NCBI GenBank assembly: GCA_019421105.1
Contig: JAHZFY010000001.1
Coordinates: 3,357 to 44,363, forward strand
Direction of reading: 5' to 3'
DNA from: a bacterium
GTDB taxonomy: Bacteria; Bacillota_I; Bacilli_A; RFN20; CAG-826
Length of the DNA: 41,007 bases
Part shown: in pieces, positions 1 through 8,377 of the stretch
Position numbering within the stretch: the first letter of the stretch is position 1
How the letters are laid out: every line of letters starts with the position of its first letter
Position numbers and translations under genes: made by a program
The notes under the pieces: model-generated
Seen by the model: only the letters and a program-made list of their open reading frames with translations
Databases searched by the model: none
What the model was told of the DNA's origin: nothing

Positions 1-349
1 TATGGGCGGAGAAAATTTGGTCATCACTAAAGTTTCTAAAGACAAAAAAGCTTCCATGATGTTAGTGGAATTCTTATTAAGAGAAGAAAATATGAAACTT
101 TTGGCAGAATTCACCGGCAATTTCCCATCAATTCCTGAATATGCAGAAACTAATGACCCTAATAAACAAGTGGTTTTAGAACAATTAAATCATGTTAAGG
201 CTCGTCCAGTTGTTCCAGCATGGATTGAAATTAATGACATGTATTTAGGACGCGCTTTAGATTTAATTTTAACAAATGAAAAACCTCAAGATCCAAAAAC
301 AGCATTAGATACCGCAGCTGCAGCCGCGAATCAAATTTTAGGGAAATAA
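1..349 (+). CDS. Sugar ABC transporter substrate-binding protein, C-terminal part (5' truncated)
   Basis: This is the last ~115 residues of a family 1 extracellular sugar-binding protein; the 5' part lies outside the window, so the ATG at position 2 is probably an internal Met. The end has the usual C-terminal pattern of these proteins: a GGENLVI strand, a helix with EFLL, a short FPS segment after a glycine, and an Ala-rich last helix. In the family it binds an oligosaccharide outside the membrane and delivers it to the permease pair. The stop is followed after one base by the first permease gene, so the three form a binding-protein/permease operon. The signal peptide and lipobox cannot be seen. 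The ligand is unknown; the GH30 genes downstream suggest a beta-linked glycoside. Confidence 0.85.
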   Translation, partial: MGGENLVITKVSKDKKASMMLVEFLLREENMKLLAEFTGNFPSIPEYAETNDPNKQVVLEQLNHVKARPVVPAWIEINDMYLGRALDLILTNEKPQDPKTALDTAAAAANQILGK

Positions 350-350
350 A

Positions 351-1322
351 ATGAAAGTAGAAAAAGGTATATCTAAAAAAGTTAGAACAAATATCAACGG
401 ATGGCTATTTATTATGCCATTAGTTGTATATTTCATCGTGTTTCAATTATTACCTATCATCTTGTCGTTTTGGTATTCGTTAACCGATTGGGATGGCTTT
501 TCTAATAGTTATACTTTTTTAGGACTTACCAATTATTGGGAAGCAATTACAAACCGAATTTTATATCCTGAATTTTGGGATTCGATTGGCACAACCTTCC
601 TATATGCGTTAATGACAGTTCCTGCAAGCGTCATTTTGGCTTTGGTGGTAGCAGCAATATTAAACGCAAACATTAAAGGCGAAAAGTTTTTTAAGACATG
701 CTTTTATATTCCAAGCGTTACAGCTGGTGTTGCTGTCAGTGCTATTTGGTTGTATTTATTAGATCCAACTTATGGTGTTGTTGGTGCTATCAACAATGCT
801 TTTGGCACAAGTTTTAATTTGCTTGGTTCTTCTAAAACTGCCTTACCTACGTTAGCAGTAATGTCAATTTGGGGCGGTTTAGGTTATAACGTATTGATTA
901 TGCTCAGTGCGATGAAAAACATCAACACCCAACTTTATGAAGCGTGCGAAGTGGATGGTGGAGGAACAATTAGGAAATTCTTTCATGTTACAGTTCCTAG
1001 CGTGTTACCAACATTATTTTTCTTAGTAACAACATCCACCATTGGTTCAATGCAAGCTTTTGACCAAATGTATTTGATGACAGGTGGCGGTCATGGTACT
1101 ACCACTATCATGTTTGAAATTTATAAACGCTATATGGATTTTGGCCAAGTTGGTATGGCTTCAGCTATGAGCTACATTTTATTTTTGTTCATCTTAGCAA
1201 TTATGTTTATTCAATTTAAAGTCATGCCTCAAGGTGAAACAGGAGAAAAAAAGAAAAGGAGGTTAAATAAAAATGCACAAAAACTCATGCTCGAATTACG
1301 ACGTGAAGCGACGCAAAATTAA
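351..1322 (+). CDS. Sugar ABC transporter permease, MalF/LacF-UgpA type
   Basis: This 323-residue integral membrane protein has about six hydrophobic helices; the first is near residues 20-40, after a basic N-terminus. The EAA loop of binding-protein-dependent permeases is clear near residues 195-215 (YEACEVDGGGTIRKFFHVTV), the site that docks on the ATPase. It would pair with the next gene product to make the channel. It starts one base after the binding-protein stop, with only a weak AGGGA ribosome site, so translation is probably coupled. Its last 50 bases overlap the start of the next permease gene, which is unusually long. No cognate ATPase is in this operon; the MsmX-like ATPase ending at 23389 is a candidate partner. 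Confidence 0.93.
   Translation: MKVEKGISKKVRTNINGWLFIMPLVVYFIVFQLLPIILSFWYSLTDWDGFSNSYTFLGLTNYWEAITNRILYPEFWDSIGTTFLYALMTVPASVILALVVAAILNANIKGEKFFKTCFYIPSVTAGVAVSAIWLYLLDPTYGVVGAINNAFGTSFNLLGSSKTALPTLAVMSIWGGLGYNVLIMLSAMKNINTQLYEACEVDGGGTIRKFFHVTVPSVLPTLFFLVTTSTIGSMQAFDQMYLMTGGGHGTTTIMFEIYKRYMDFGQVGMASAMSYILFLFILAIMFIQFKVMPQGETGEKKKRRLNKNAQKLMLELRREATQN
1257..1262 (+). promoter_or_regulatory. Shine-Dalgarno AGGAGG inside the upstream permease gene
   Basis: A perfect AGGAGG lies ten bases before the ATG at 1273. It supports that ATG as the true start of the second permease even though it sits 50 bases inside the first permease gene. Confidence 0.75.
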
Positions 1323-2163
1323 TGTCGGTAGAATTTTTGCTTACATTATTTTAATCTTGTTAGCATTTGCGTTTATCTTTCCTTATATTTGGTTGATAAG
1401 TGCTTCTTTTAAGACACCTGAAGCTATCTTTACTCCTGGTTTTAATTTGATTCCTATGGATAAAGATGGAAACATCCATTTAACATTTACAAACTATGTT
1501 AATGCATATGAATATCTTGATTTAGGAAGAGCATTTACCAATACGTTGATAGTGTGTGTTGTCAATACCGCTTTAAATCTATTTTTAAATGCTTTAGCGG
1601 GTTATGCATTTGCTAGAATCAATTTCAAAGGTAGAAAAACAATGTTTACTTTTGTTTTGGGAGCGATGCTTATACCTGGTGCAATCATGACTATTCCAAA
1701 TTTAATCATTTGTAATGTTTTAAATATTATCGATACATTGCCAGTCTTGATTTTGCCATTTATCATGTCGATTTATAACGTATTTTTAATGAGGCAACAA
1801 TTTTATTCATTGTCAAAAGATTTAGAAGAAGCTGCGATAATGGATGGGGCTAGCCAAATGAGAATTTTCTTTACCATTTGTCTACCTTTAGTTAAACCGA
1901 TGCTAATCGTTTTAGGGATTACCACATTCATGTGGAATTATAACAATTTCATGTGGACTATCTTGGCCATTCCAACAAACACTGAAATATGGACTCTATC
2001 AAGGGCTTTAGGTAATTTGATTTCCGCTGGTGCATTTGATCCAAATATGTATCCTCAAATGCTCGCTGGATCAGTTATTACATCATTGCCTTTGATTATA
2101 ATATTCTTCTTTTTACAAAAATACATTTTACAAGGAGTTAACATAGGAGGAGTTAAAGAATAA
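1273..2163 (+). CDS. Sugar ABC transporter permease, MalG/LacG-UgpE type
   Basis: This 296-residue permease is the second half of the importer channel. A short basic N-terminus leads into a first helix at about residues 19-38, followed by about five more. The EAA loop is visible near residues 186-206 (LEEAAIMDGASQMRIFFTIC), followed by the typical LPLVKP. The start at 1273 is supported by AGGAGG at 1257-1262. It overlaps the first permease by 50 bases in another frame and is followed after one base by the GH30 lipoprotein gene, whose ribosome site (GGAGGAG) lies in its last codons. Family membership is certain; the substrate is inferred only from neighbours. Confidence 0.93.
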   Translation: MHKNSCSNYDVKRRKINVGRIFAYIILILLAFAFIFPYIWLISASFKTPEAIFTPGFNLIPMDKDGNIHLTFTNYVNAYEYLDLGRAFTNTLIVCVVNTALNLFLNALAGYAFARINFKGRKTMFTFVLGAMLIPGAIMTIPNLIICNVLNIIDTLPVLILPFIMSIYNVFLMRQQFYSLSKDLEEAAIMDGASQMRIFFTICLPLVKPMLIVLGITTFMWNYNNFMWTILAIPTNTEIWTLSRALGNLISAGAFDPNMYPQMLAGSVITSLPLIIIFFFLQKYILQGVNIGGVKE

Positions 2164-2164
2164 T

Positions 2165-4693
2165 ATGAAAAGAAACGCCTTGCTTGTTTTAAGCTTTGCT
2201 TTGTTGGGCAGCGTATTAGTGGGATGCGCGCCTGATATTGTTACTTCGACAAGCGATTCTCAAACAACAACTACCACAACAACATCAGAAGCTCCAAAAG
2301 AAATTTCAAATTACGTTCAAGTGTATGAAACTTCCGGAAACAAATCTTCAACAATTGAAAGAAAATCAGATTTAATTTTTAAAGATTATGAATACGATGG
2401 AAATATTGAAGTTACATTGGATTTAGAAAAAGAATATAACGAATTAACTGGTTATGGTTCGGCTTTGACACATTCAGCTGCGATGCTTTTGAATAATAAA
2501 CCAGCTATTGCAAAAGACATTTTAAATCAAATGTATGGCGAAGATGGTGCTGGATTTACATCTGTAAGAATTCCTCTTGGAACATCAGATTATACTCCGA
2601 CCGCCATGGATTATTACACTTTTGATGATGTCCCAAAAGGTGAAACCGATTTTGAATTTAATAGTTTCTCAATCGAAAAAGATAAACAAGCTTTAATACC
2701 TGTTTTAAAAACTATTTTAGAAATTAACCCAGATATTCAAATTTTTGCTGCTCCTTGGAGTGCTCCAGCTTGGATGAAAACTAATAAATCCTTAATTGGA
2801 GGCTCTTTAGAAGGCGTTGAAAATGATACATATGAAAATCCTTCTAAAGAAGAAAAAGCCTATGCTATGTATTTATTTAAAACGGTTGAAACATACGCTA
2901 AAGAAGGCATTTATATTGATTATTTATCCATTTTAAATGAACCTTTCATTATGAATGTTAAATACCCATCCATGCACATGGAAGGAAAACAATATTATCG
3001 TGTCGCTAAAGAATTTGTTAAATTAGCTAAAGATAGCGATATTGATTTCGTTAGATTATCTTTGTTTGATCACAACCCTGTTGCTGAATATGATGTTGCA
3101 TTCGAAACATTTGTTCAACCTTTAATTGATGATCCACAAATCAATGAATTTGTCGCTGGTTTTGCTTTACACTGCTATGATGGAAACTGGCCTAACATTT
3201 ATTCTGGTTTCATGGCAACTTATACTCAATTATATCCAGATAAACAATTCTGGATTACTGAAATCACTGAAAGCCAAGGTGGTGACTATGCACAAAATTT
3301 AGCATGGGCTGCTAATAACGTCACTGTTGGTCCAGAAGGATACGGTGTAAATGGTGCTATGTATTGGAATATGGCATTAAGATCTGATGGCTCTCCAGCA
3401 AAAGGTAACAACGCTAAATTAAGAGGTGTTGTCACTTTAGATGATGACGGAGAATGGTATTTTAATACATCGTATTTTGCAATGTCACACGTCAGTAGAT
3501 TTGCTCATAAAATTGATGGTGTATTACCTCGCCGTATTGATGCATATTCTAGCAATGAATTTTTGATTAAATCAGCAGCATTTAAAAATGCAGATGATAC
3601 ATACGCAGTCGTTTTAACAAACGTCTACGATAGAACTTTAGAAACAGTCAACGTCGTATTAGGTGATAAAATGGTTGCATTACAAATTGGACCACAATCT
3701 ATTACAACTTTAGTCTTAACAAGAGGAGACGTTGAACAATTAAAAAGAGTCGAGTATGAACATATCGATATTTATCAAAATGGATACTATGATTATTCTT
3801 TACATGTGGAATTAGCTGAAAAATATGATGGCGTTGAATTTTATTTAGAATCACAACCTGAGACATATAAGAATAAGGTTGAATATACTCAAGATGGTGA
3901 CATTTATATGATGGATGTTCAAACTGGTCCAGGCGATGTTTATTTAAATGTTTTAACATCAAATGATAAAGTTAATGGAAATCTTTGCATCACTATCCCA
4001 AGAATGACACCATTTATCAAAGTCATGGAAGATGCTGAGACAGGCAATGAAGTATTGCAATTCAATTTCCAATTCAATATTGGTATGTCTTGGTCGAGTT
4101 TCTGTGATCCAAATGGTAAAAATGTCTATAAATCTTCACAAGATACATTTGATAGCACTGCTGTTAAAGTCAATGTGAAAGAAAACGGTGAAGATGATGA
4201 TATTTACATCATCACTAATGAATACGTCGATAAAAACTTATCTAGTGAACAACCATATTATTACGCTGTTTTAGAAGGTAAAAATGGTTTAACAACATTC
4301 TATTCTTGTTCAGTTACATATAGAGACGATATCATCGATCAATCTTCTGAAATGGTTGATTTAGTATTAATTGATGGAAAAGTTCATGTTGTTTACATGG
4401 CAGCGTACTTACAAGACGATTATCAAAATACTCGTTTAGTTGTTAAAGATAATACATTAGAAAGATATGACGGCTTAAATCAAGGTGGACGTATCGTATC
4501 AATGGAAGTATGTGTTGAAAATATCTCTAGAAAATACACATGGTTTGACATATTAATTGAAAGAAGCAACGGCAACTGCTTTGACATTTATAAGACCTCC
4601 GCTATCAATCCAAATAAATCATTAAAAGGATCAGATGGTAGAACCTATGTCTTTAAAGAATGGAGTGGCTTATTAAAAGTTAATGTCATGTAA
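2165..4693 (+). CDS. Surface GH30 glycoside hydrolase lipoprotein, 842 aa
   Basis: A signal peptide ends in a lipobox with Cys21 (LVGC), followed by a Thr/Ser-rich tether (about residues 27-42), so the enzyme should be lipid-anchored outside the cell. The GH30 catalytic barrel covers about residues 50-520. Landmarks are GYGSALTHSA near 96, PWSAPAWMKTN from 197, the acid/base E259 in ILNEP and the nucleophile E366 in WITEITES. Residues ~530-842 form an extra C-terminal region that looks beta-rich and that I do not recognise; it could bind carbohydrate or the cell surface. GH30 enzymes are retaining beta-glycosidases (glucosylceramidase, beta-1,6-glucanase, xylanase). The subfamily is not assigned, so the substrate stays open. 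It is closely related to the GH30 at 8378. Confidence 0.93.
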   Translation: MKRNALLVLSFALLGSVLVGCAPDIVTSTSDSQTTTTTTTSEAPKEISNYVQVYETSGNKSSTIERKSDLIFKDYEYDGNIEVTLDLEKEYNELTGYGSALTHSAAMLLNNKPAIAKDILNQMYGEDGAGFTSVRIPLGTSDYTPTAMDYYTFDDVPKGETDFEFNSFSIEKDKQALIPVLKTILEINPDIQIFAAPWSAPAWMKTNKSLIGGSLEGVENDTYENPSKEEKAYAMYLFKTVETYAKEGIYIDYLSILNEPFIMNVKYPSMHMEGKQYYRVAKEFVKLAKDSDIDFVRLSLFDHNPVAEYDVAFETFVQPLIDDPQINEFVAGFALHCYDGNWPNIYSGFMATYTQLYPDKQFWITEITESQGGDYAQNLAWAANNVTVGPEGYGVNGAMYWNMALRSDGSPAKGNNAKLRGVVTLDDDGEWYFNTSYFAMSHVSRFAHKIDGVLPRRIDAYSSNEFLIKSAAFKNADDTYAVVLTNVYDRTLETVNVVLGDKMVALQIGPQSITTLVLTRGDVEQLKRVEYEHIDIYQNGYYDYSLHVELAEKYDGVEFYLESQPETYKNKVEYTQDGDIYMMDVQTGPGDVYLNVLTSNDKVNGNLCITIPRMTPFIKVMEDAETGNEVLQFNFQFNIGMSWSSFCDPNGKNVYKSSQDTFDSTAVKVNVKENGEDDDIYIITNEYVDKNLSSEQPYYYAVLEGKNGLTTFYSCSVTYRDDIIDQSSEMVDLVLIDGKVHVVYMAAYLQDDYQNTRLVVKDNTLERYDGLNQGGRIVSMEVCVENISRKYTWFDILIERSNGNCFDIYKTSAINPNKSLKGSDGRTYVFKEWSGLLKVNVM

Positions 4694-4703
4694 AGGAGCT
4701 GAT

Positions 4704-6032
4704 ATGATAGAACAGTACAGAACAAGTAAAAGAAACCATGAAAGGGTTAAAAAATTAAACGATATCGACTTTACTAAAAATCCTAATTTAAATCTTAGAA
4801 GTATCTATATAAATTCAAAAAAAGAATTTCAAACTCATATGGGATTTGGAGGCGCTTTAACTAGAGCAAGCCAACTAAACCTAGAGACGATGGGTCAAGA
4901 TAAAGCCAATGAAGTTTTAAAGGCTTATTATGATAAAGACGGTTTAAATTATAATCTTGTTAGATTAACAATTAATTCCACTGACTTTGGTGAAGGTAAT
5001 TACGATTATTTAGATGAAAATAGTAAAGATTTGACCACCTTTTCATTAAAAAAAGAAGAGTTAATGTTTAAATATTTAAATCAAATCAAAAAGATAGCTG
5101 ATAAAAAAATCTTCACATTAGCATCCCCTTGGAGCGCCCCAGCATTCATGAAAGAAAATAATGAAATGAACTTTGGGGCTACAATCATCAAAGAGTATAT
5201 GCCAATGTGGGCCCAATACATCGCAAAATACATTATTGAGATGAAAAAACATGGTCATGAAGTCGATGCTATTACAATCCAAAACGAACCAGAAGCTCAA
5301 CAAATTTGGGAATCGTTATATTTAGATCCTTATCAAGAAGCAGAAATGGTTTCTTTGATTAGTAAGGAATTAAAAAATAATTCTTTAGATACCAAAATTA
5401 TCATTTGGGATCATAACAAATCCGAAATGGTAAGAAGAAGCAATGTAACGCTATACAATAAAGAAGTTTCTGATTTAGTTTGGGGTATTGGTTATCATTG
5501 GTATGTTGATAAACAATTCAAAAATATTGAAATGGTTCATGAATTATTCAATGATAAACACATCTTATTTACTGAAGGATGTGTTGAATTGACTCTTCAA
5601 GGACAAGACTTATCCACTTGGAGCCATGCAGAAACGTATGCGATTAACATCATTGAAGGATTAAATAACTTTACAGAAGGATGGTTTGATTGGAATCTAG
5701 TTTTAGATGAAAATGGTGGGCCAACTTATGTCGATAATTATTGTGAATCTCCAATAATGTATGATAAGACAAAAGATGAATTGATATATAACCCTTCATA
5801 TTATTATCTAGCTCACTTTTCAAAATTTATTAAAGTCGGGGCTAAACGAATCTATTCAATAAACGACTGTAGTGAAAATATCTATAACGTCGCTTATAAA
5901 AATCCAAATGGTGAGATTGTATTGATTGTATTAAACACCAATTGGATCTGCAATTTAGCAATAAAAATTGATGACAAAGTTGTAAATGTTGTCTTGCCAC
6001 CAAAAAGCATAACAACATACATAGTCAAGTAA
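4704..6032 (+). CDS. Cytoplasmic GH30 glycoside hydrolase, 442 aa
   Basis: This is a compact GH30 enzyme without signal peptide or lipobox, so it probably acts in the cytoplasm. An ATG also exists at 4683, but it overlaps the upstream gene; the ATG at 4704 has AAAGGAG at 4692-4698 five bases before it and is chosen. Motifs: MGFGGALTRA near the N-terminus, SPWSAPAFMKEN, the acid/base E195 in TIQNEPEA and the nucleophile E291 in LFTEGCVEL. It diverges clearly from the two surface GH30 proteins of this locus, so it may have another specificity, such as short imported oligosaccharides. It starts ten bases after the GH30 lipoprotein gene, in the same operon as the importer. Confidence 0.92.
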   Translation: MIEQYRTSKRNHERVKKLNDIDFTKNPNLNLRSIYINSKKEFQTHMGFGGALTRASQLNLETMGQDKANEVLKAYYDKDGLNYNLVRLTINSTDFGEGNYDYLDENSKDLTTFSLKKEELMFKYLNQIKKIADKKIFTLASPWSAPAFMKENNEMNFGATIIKEYMPMWAQYIAKYIIEMKKHGHEVDAITIQNEPEAQQIWESLYLDPYQEAEMVSLISKELKNNSLDTKIIIWDHNKSEMVRRSNVTLYNKEVSDLVWGIGYHWYVDKQFKNIEMVHELFNDKHILFTEGCVELTLQGQDLSTWSHAETYAINIIEGLNNFTEGWFDWNLVLDENGGPTYVDNYCESPIMYDKTKDELIYNPSYYYLAHFSKFIKVGAKRIYSINDCSENIYNVAYKNPNGEIVLIVLNTNWICNLAIKIDDKVVNVVLPPKSITTYIVK

Positions 6033-6045
6033 AGGAGATTGCATT

Positions 6046-7137
6046 ATGAAAATTAAAAAGATGTTTGTGTTTGGTTTATTGTTTGCTTCAATTGTTGGAA
6101 CAAGCGGTGTGATAAATACCTACACAAATAACAAAACCAATATAGCACATGCTGAAACTGCTAAACCTGAAATCGTAGTGTCAAATAAACAAGTCACTTT
6201 ATTTGAAGGCGATGAACCTAGCAGTGTGACATTGTCATTTGAAGGCTTTAGCAAAACACCAAAATTATATGTAAAAAATTACGCTAGTGCAGTTGCAGAT
6301 GCAACTATTAGCGAAGATAACACAACGTTCACATTTACATATAAGCAAGCGGGTACAGGTTCTATTATGTTAGGTGCTGAAAATGAAAAAGAATTAGATA
6401 CTGCTTATATCTCTATTGTGTGTTTAAAAACTGAAACAATAAAAGAAGTTAGAAAAAAACCAAACCATACTCAAGTTAAGGTTCGTGGCACTGTTTATGG
6501 TTATTCAAAATTAGGAACTTATATTGCTGATGAAGACGGAACAGGTATCCTTTTACAACAATATGTAAATAACGAATTAAAAATCGGTGATAAGATTACC
6601 GCTGTCGGTAAATTAACTTATATTGATGGCACAGGTAGATTTTTAGCAAAGAACACCATTGAAGTAAAATCAATCGAATCTCACGATCAAACAGTTGGCT
6701 ATTTACCATTAAATAAAGATACAAGAAACTATGATAGAGTTCGTGTTGAAAACTTATTATTTAAAGGGTTTGAAATACCTGCAGATGGAAAGGGAACCAA
6801 ATTTGCTAAATTTGACTTAAATGGTGAGTTAGTAAAATTTGTGATTGATAAAAACGACACAAAACTTCCAGAAGCTGCAAAATTAGAAAATGATGCTAAA
6901 ACCTGGGTTGTGGATTCAACAAGAGTAACAATTACTGCTCCTTTCTTTAATTCAAAAAACCCAGATAAAGTCACATTTACTAAAACATTAAATTGTGTTA
7001 CAGGAAGCACATGGGAAGTATCAACTGCCAAAACATTAACTAAAGTTTATGATTCGCATTTGAATAGCACTTGTTCTTTGTTTATTAATTCAAACAAAGC
7101 GGTTGATAATCTATTCCAAAAACAATTTAACAAATAA
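6046..7137 (+). CDS. Secreted Ig-like/OB-fold protein, 363 aa
   Basis: The signal peptide has a likely cleavage after A36 (AHA|ET). Residues ~40-128 look like an Ig-like beta domain. Residues ~132-230 look like a bacterial OB-fold module (VKVRGTVYG, YIADEDGTGILL, IGDKITAVGKL), and a third beta-rich segment follows to the end. No lipobox, sorting motif or C-terminal membrane helix is visible, so it may be released or bound to other surface components. The next gene encodes a related OB-fold protein that does have an anchor. OB-fold modules of this kind occur in secreted nucleases and surface proteins, but no catalytic site is recognisable here. It has a strong ribosome site (AAAGGAG) and sits 13 bases after the cytoplasmic GH30 gene. 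Confidence 0.8.
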   Translation: MKIKKMFVFGLLFASIVGTSGVINTYTNNKTNIAHAETAKPEIVVSNKQVTLFEGDEPSSVTLSFEGFSKTPKLYVKNYASAVADATISEDNTTFTFTYKQAGTGSIMLGAENEKELDTAYISIVCLKTETIKEVRKKPNHTQVKVRGTVYGYSKLGTYIADEDGTGILLQQYVNNELKIGDKITAVGKLTYIDGTGRFLAKNTIEVKSIESHDQTVGYLPLNKDTRNYDRVRVENLLFKGFEIPADGKGTKFAKFDLNGELVKFVIDKNDTKLPEAAKLENDAKTWVVDSTRVTITAPFFNSKNPDKVTFTKTLNCVTGSTWEVSTAKTLTKVYDSHLNSTCSLFINSNKAVDNLFQKQFNK

Positions 7138-7154
7138 ATTAAGGAGTAAAAAAT

Positions 7155-8312
7155 ATGAAAAACAAAAAATTATTTGGTATCGGTTTGATTACAACATTAT
7201 TGGTTGGTGGTGCGTTCGTAGGACTTAATAAAACATCAAATTTTGTTAAAGCTAATGCATTAGAAGGACCTGTCTATACAATTTTAGAAGCAAGAACACA
7301 AGTTGGAAAAGATCAAGTTGCAAATATTAAAGGTGTTGTTTACGCCATGACTAATGTTGGCAATGAATATGTTTATCTTGCTGATGAAAACGGAAATGGA
7401 TTGGTATTGGATAATCTTAGCAAAAACACAGATAAAACTCTTATTGATAATTTCCATATCGGTGATGAAGTGGTAATTAATGGCATGCAATCTTATAGAT
7501 TAGGAACCTCAAGATATATTGTTGGAAGCACATTAAAATTTGTTGAAACTTTATCAACCAGCAACACTGTTTCAGCTAGAGAATTAAACAATTCTACAAA
7601 ATTATATGATTATGTTGCTGTCGATAATGCTACTTTTATCGAATTAAGAGAACATCCAACTAAAAAGAACCATGTTCAAGCAATTTTTGATAACAATGGA
7701 AAAGAATTACAAGTTTATTTAAATTTTTCTGATAAAGGTACTGAATTTGGTAAAGCCTTCATGAGCGAAGCTGAAACTTGGACACCTAATGTTACTAAAG
7801 TTAATTTAGCAGGTCCTTATGGAAAAGAAGAAACAAAAGTTGATGGCACAAAAATTTATACTGATCGAATCGAATTAGTTGAAGGTACAACATACGAGGT
7901 AGTGGGCGCGGCTCCATTAACAGAACAAGAAAAATACGCTAAAGCATTCATAAATGAATTGCATTGTGATGCAACTGGCAGCAAGGCTCCTAGTGTTGAA
8001 GAATGGGCAGCTTTAAAAACTAAATTTGAATTATTGTCTGCTGAAGATCAATTAGCGTTTACAAATGCGACAACCACCGAAACTGATTTAGTTAGTAAAG
8101 CGGTCGCAAAATATGATTACATCGTTACTAAATATGGCTCAGCAACTAATGAAAATTTTATGAACAGAGCCTTAAGCGATGCAAGTAATATCATAAACTA
8201 CAATTCTTCTAACATTGAAATGATTAGCATTATTGTTGTGATTAGTTTATTAGCGGTAACAAGCATTGGATTTATTGCAATTAAAAAAAGAAAATATTTA
8301 ATCAATAAATAA
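7155..8312 (+). CDS. Membrane-anchored surface OB-fold protein, 385 aa
   Basis: The signal peptide has a likely cleavage after A35 (ANA|LE). Residues ~40-140 repeat the OB-fold pattern of the upstream gene (ANIKGVVYAMTN, YVYLADENGNGLVL, IGDEVVINGM). A beta-rich middle part follows, then a helical module at about residues 255-335 rich in Glu/Lys with W, LSAED and YDYIVTKYG. A membrane helix at about 355-376 and a basic KKRK tail finish it, giving an outside-facing domain with a C-terminal anchor. From memory, similar short helical modules recur in surface proteins of uncultured Mollicutes-like bacteria. The role is unknown; its place among GH30 and importer genes suggests glycan capture or surface organisation. 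A terminator-like hairpin follows at once. Confidence 0.8.
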   Translation: MKNKKLFGIGLITTLLVGGAFVGLNKTSNFVKANALEGPVYTILEARTQVGKDQVANIKGVVYAMTNVGNEYVYLADENGNGLVLDNLSKNTDKTLIDNFHIGDEVVINGMQSYRLGTSRYIVGSTLKFVETLSTSNTVSARELNNSTKLYDYVAVDNATFIELREHPTKKNHVQAIFDNNGKELQVYLNFSDKGTEFGKAFMSEAETWTPNVTKVNLAGPYGKEETKVDGTKIYTDRIELVEGTTYEVVGAAPLTEQEKYAKAFINELHCDATGSKAPSVEEWAALKTKFELLSAEDQLAFTNATTTETDLVSKAVAKYDYIVTKYGSATNENFMNRALSDASNIINYNSSNIEMISIIVVISLLAVTSIGFIAIKKRKYLINK

Positions 8313-8334
8313 AAAAATAATCACAAATTAATTT

Positions 8335-8362
8335 AAAAGAGTCGCGAATGTCGACTCTTTTT
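8335..8362 (+). terminator. Terminator-like hairpin directly before the GH30 gene at 8378
   Basis: A ten-base-pair stem (8335-8344 with 8352-8361) encloses a seven-base loop and ends in a T run. The Shine-Dalgarno AAAGG of the next gene starts two bases later, so no promoter fits in between. It is either a partial intra-operon terminator or a leader control element. Confidence 0.8.
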
Positions 8363-8377
8363 GAAAGGAAATAAAAG

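Noticed and set aside
2..4. ATG at the left edge as a true gene start
   Set aside because: The encoded segment matches only the C-terminal part of sugar-binding proteins, so the gene begins outside the window.
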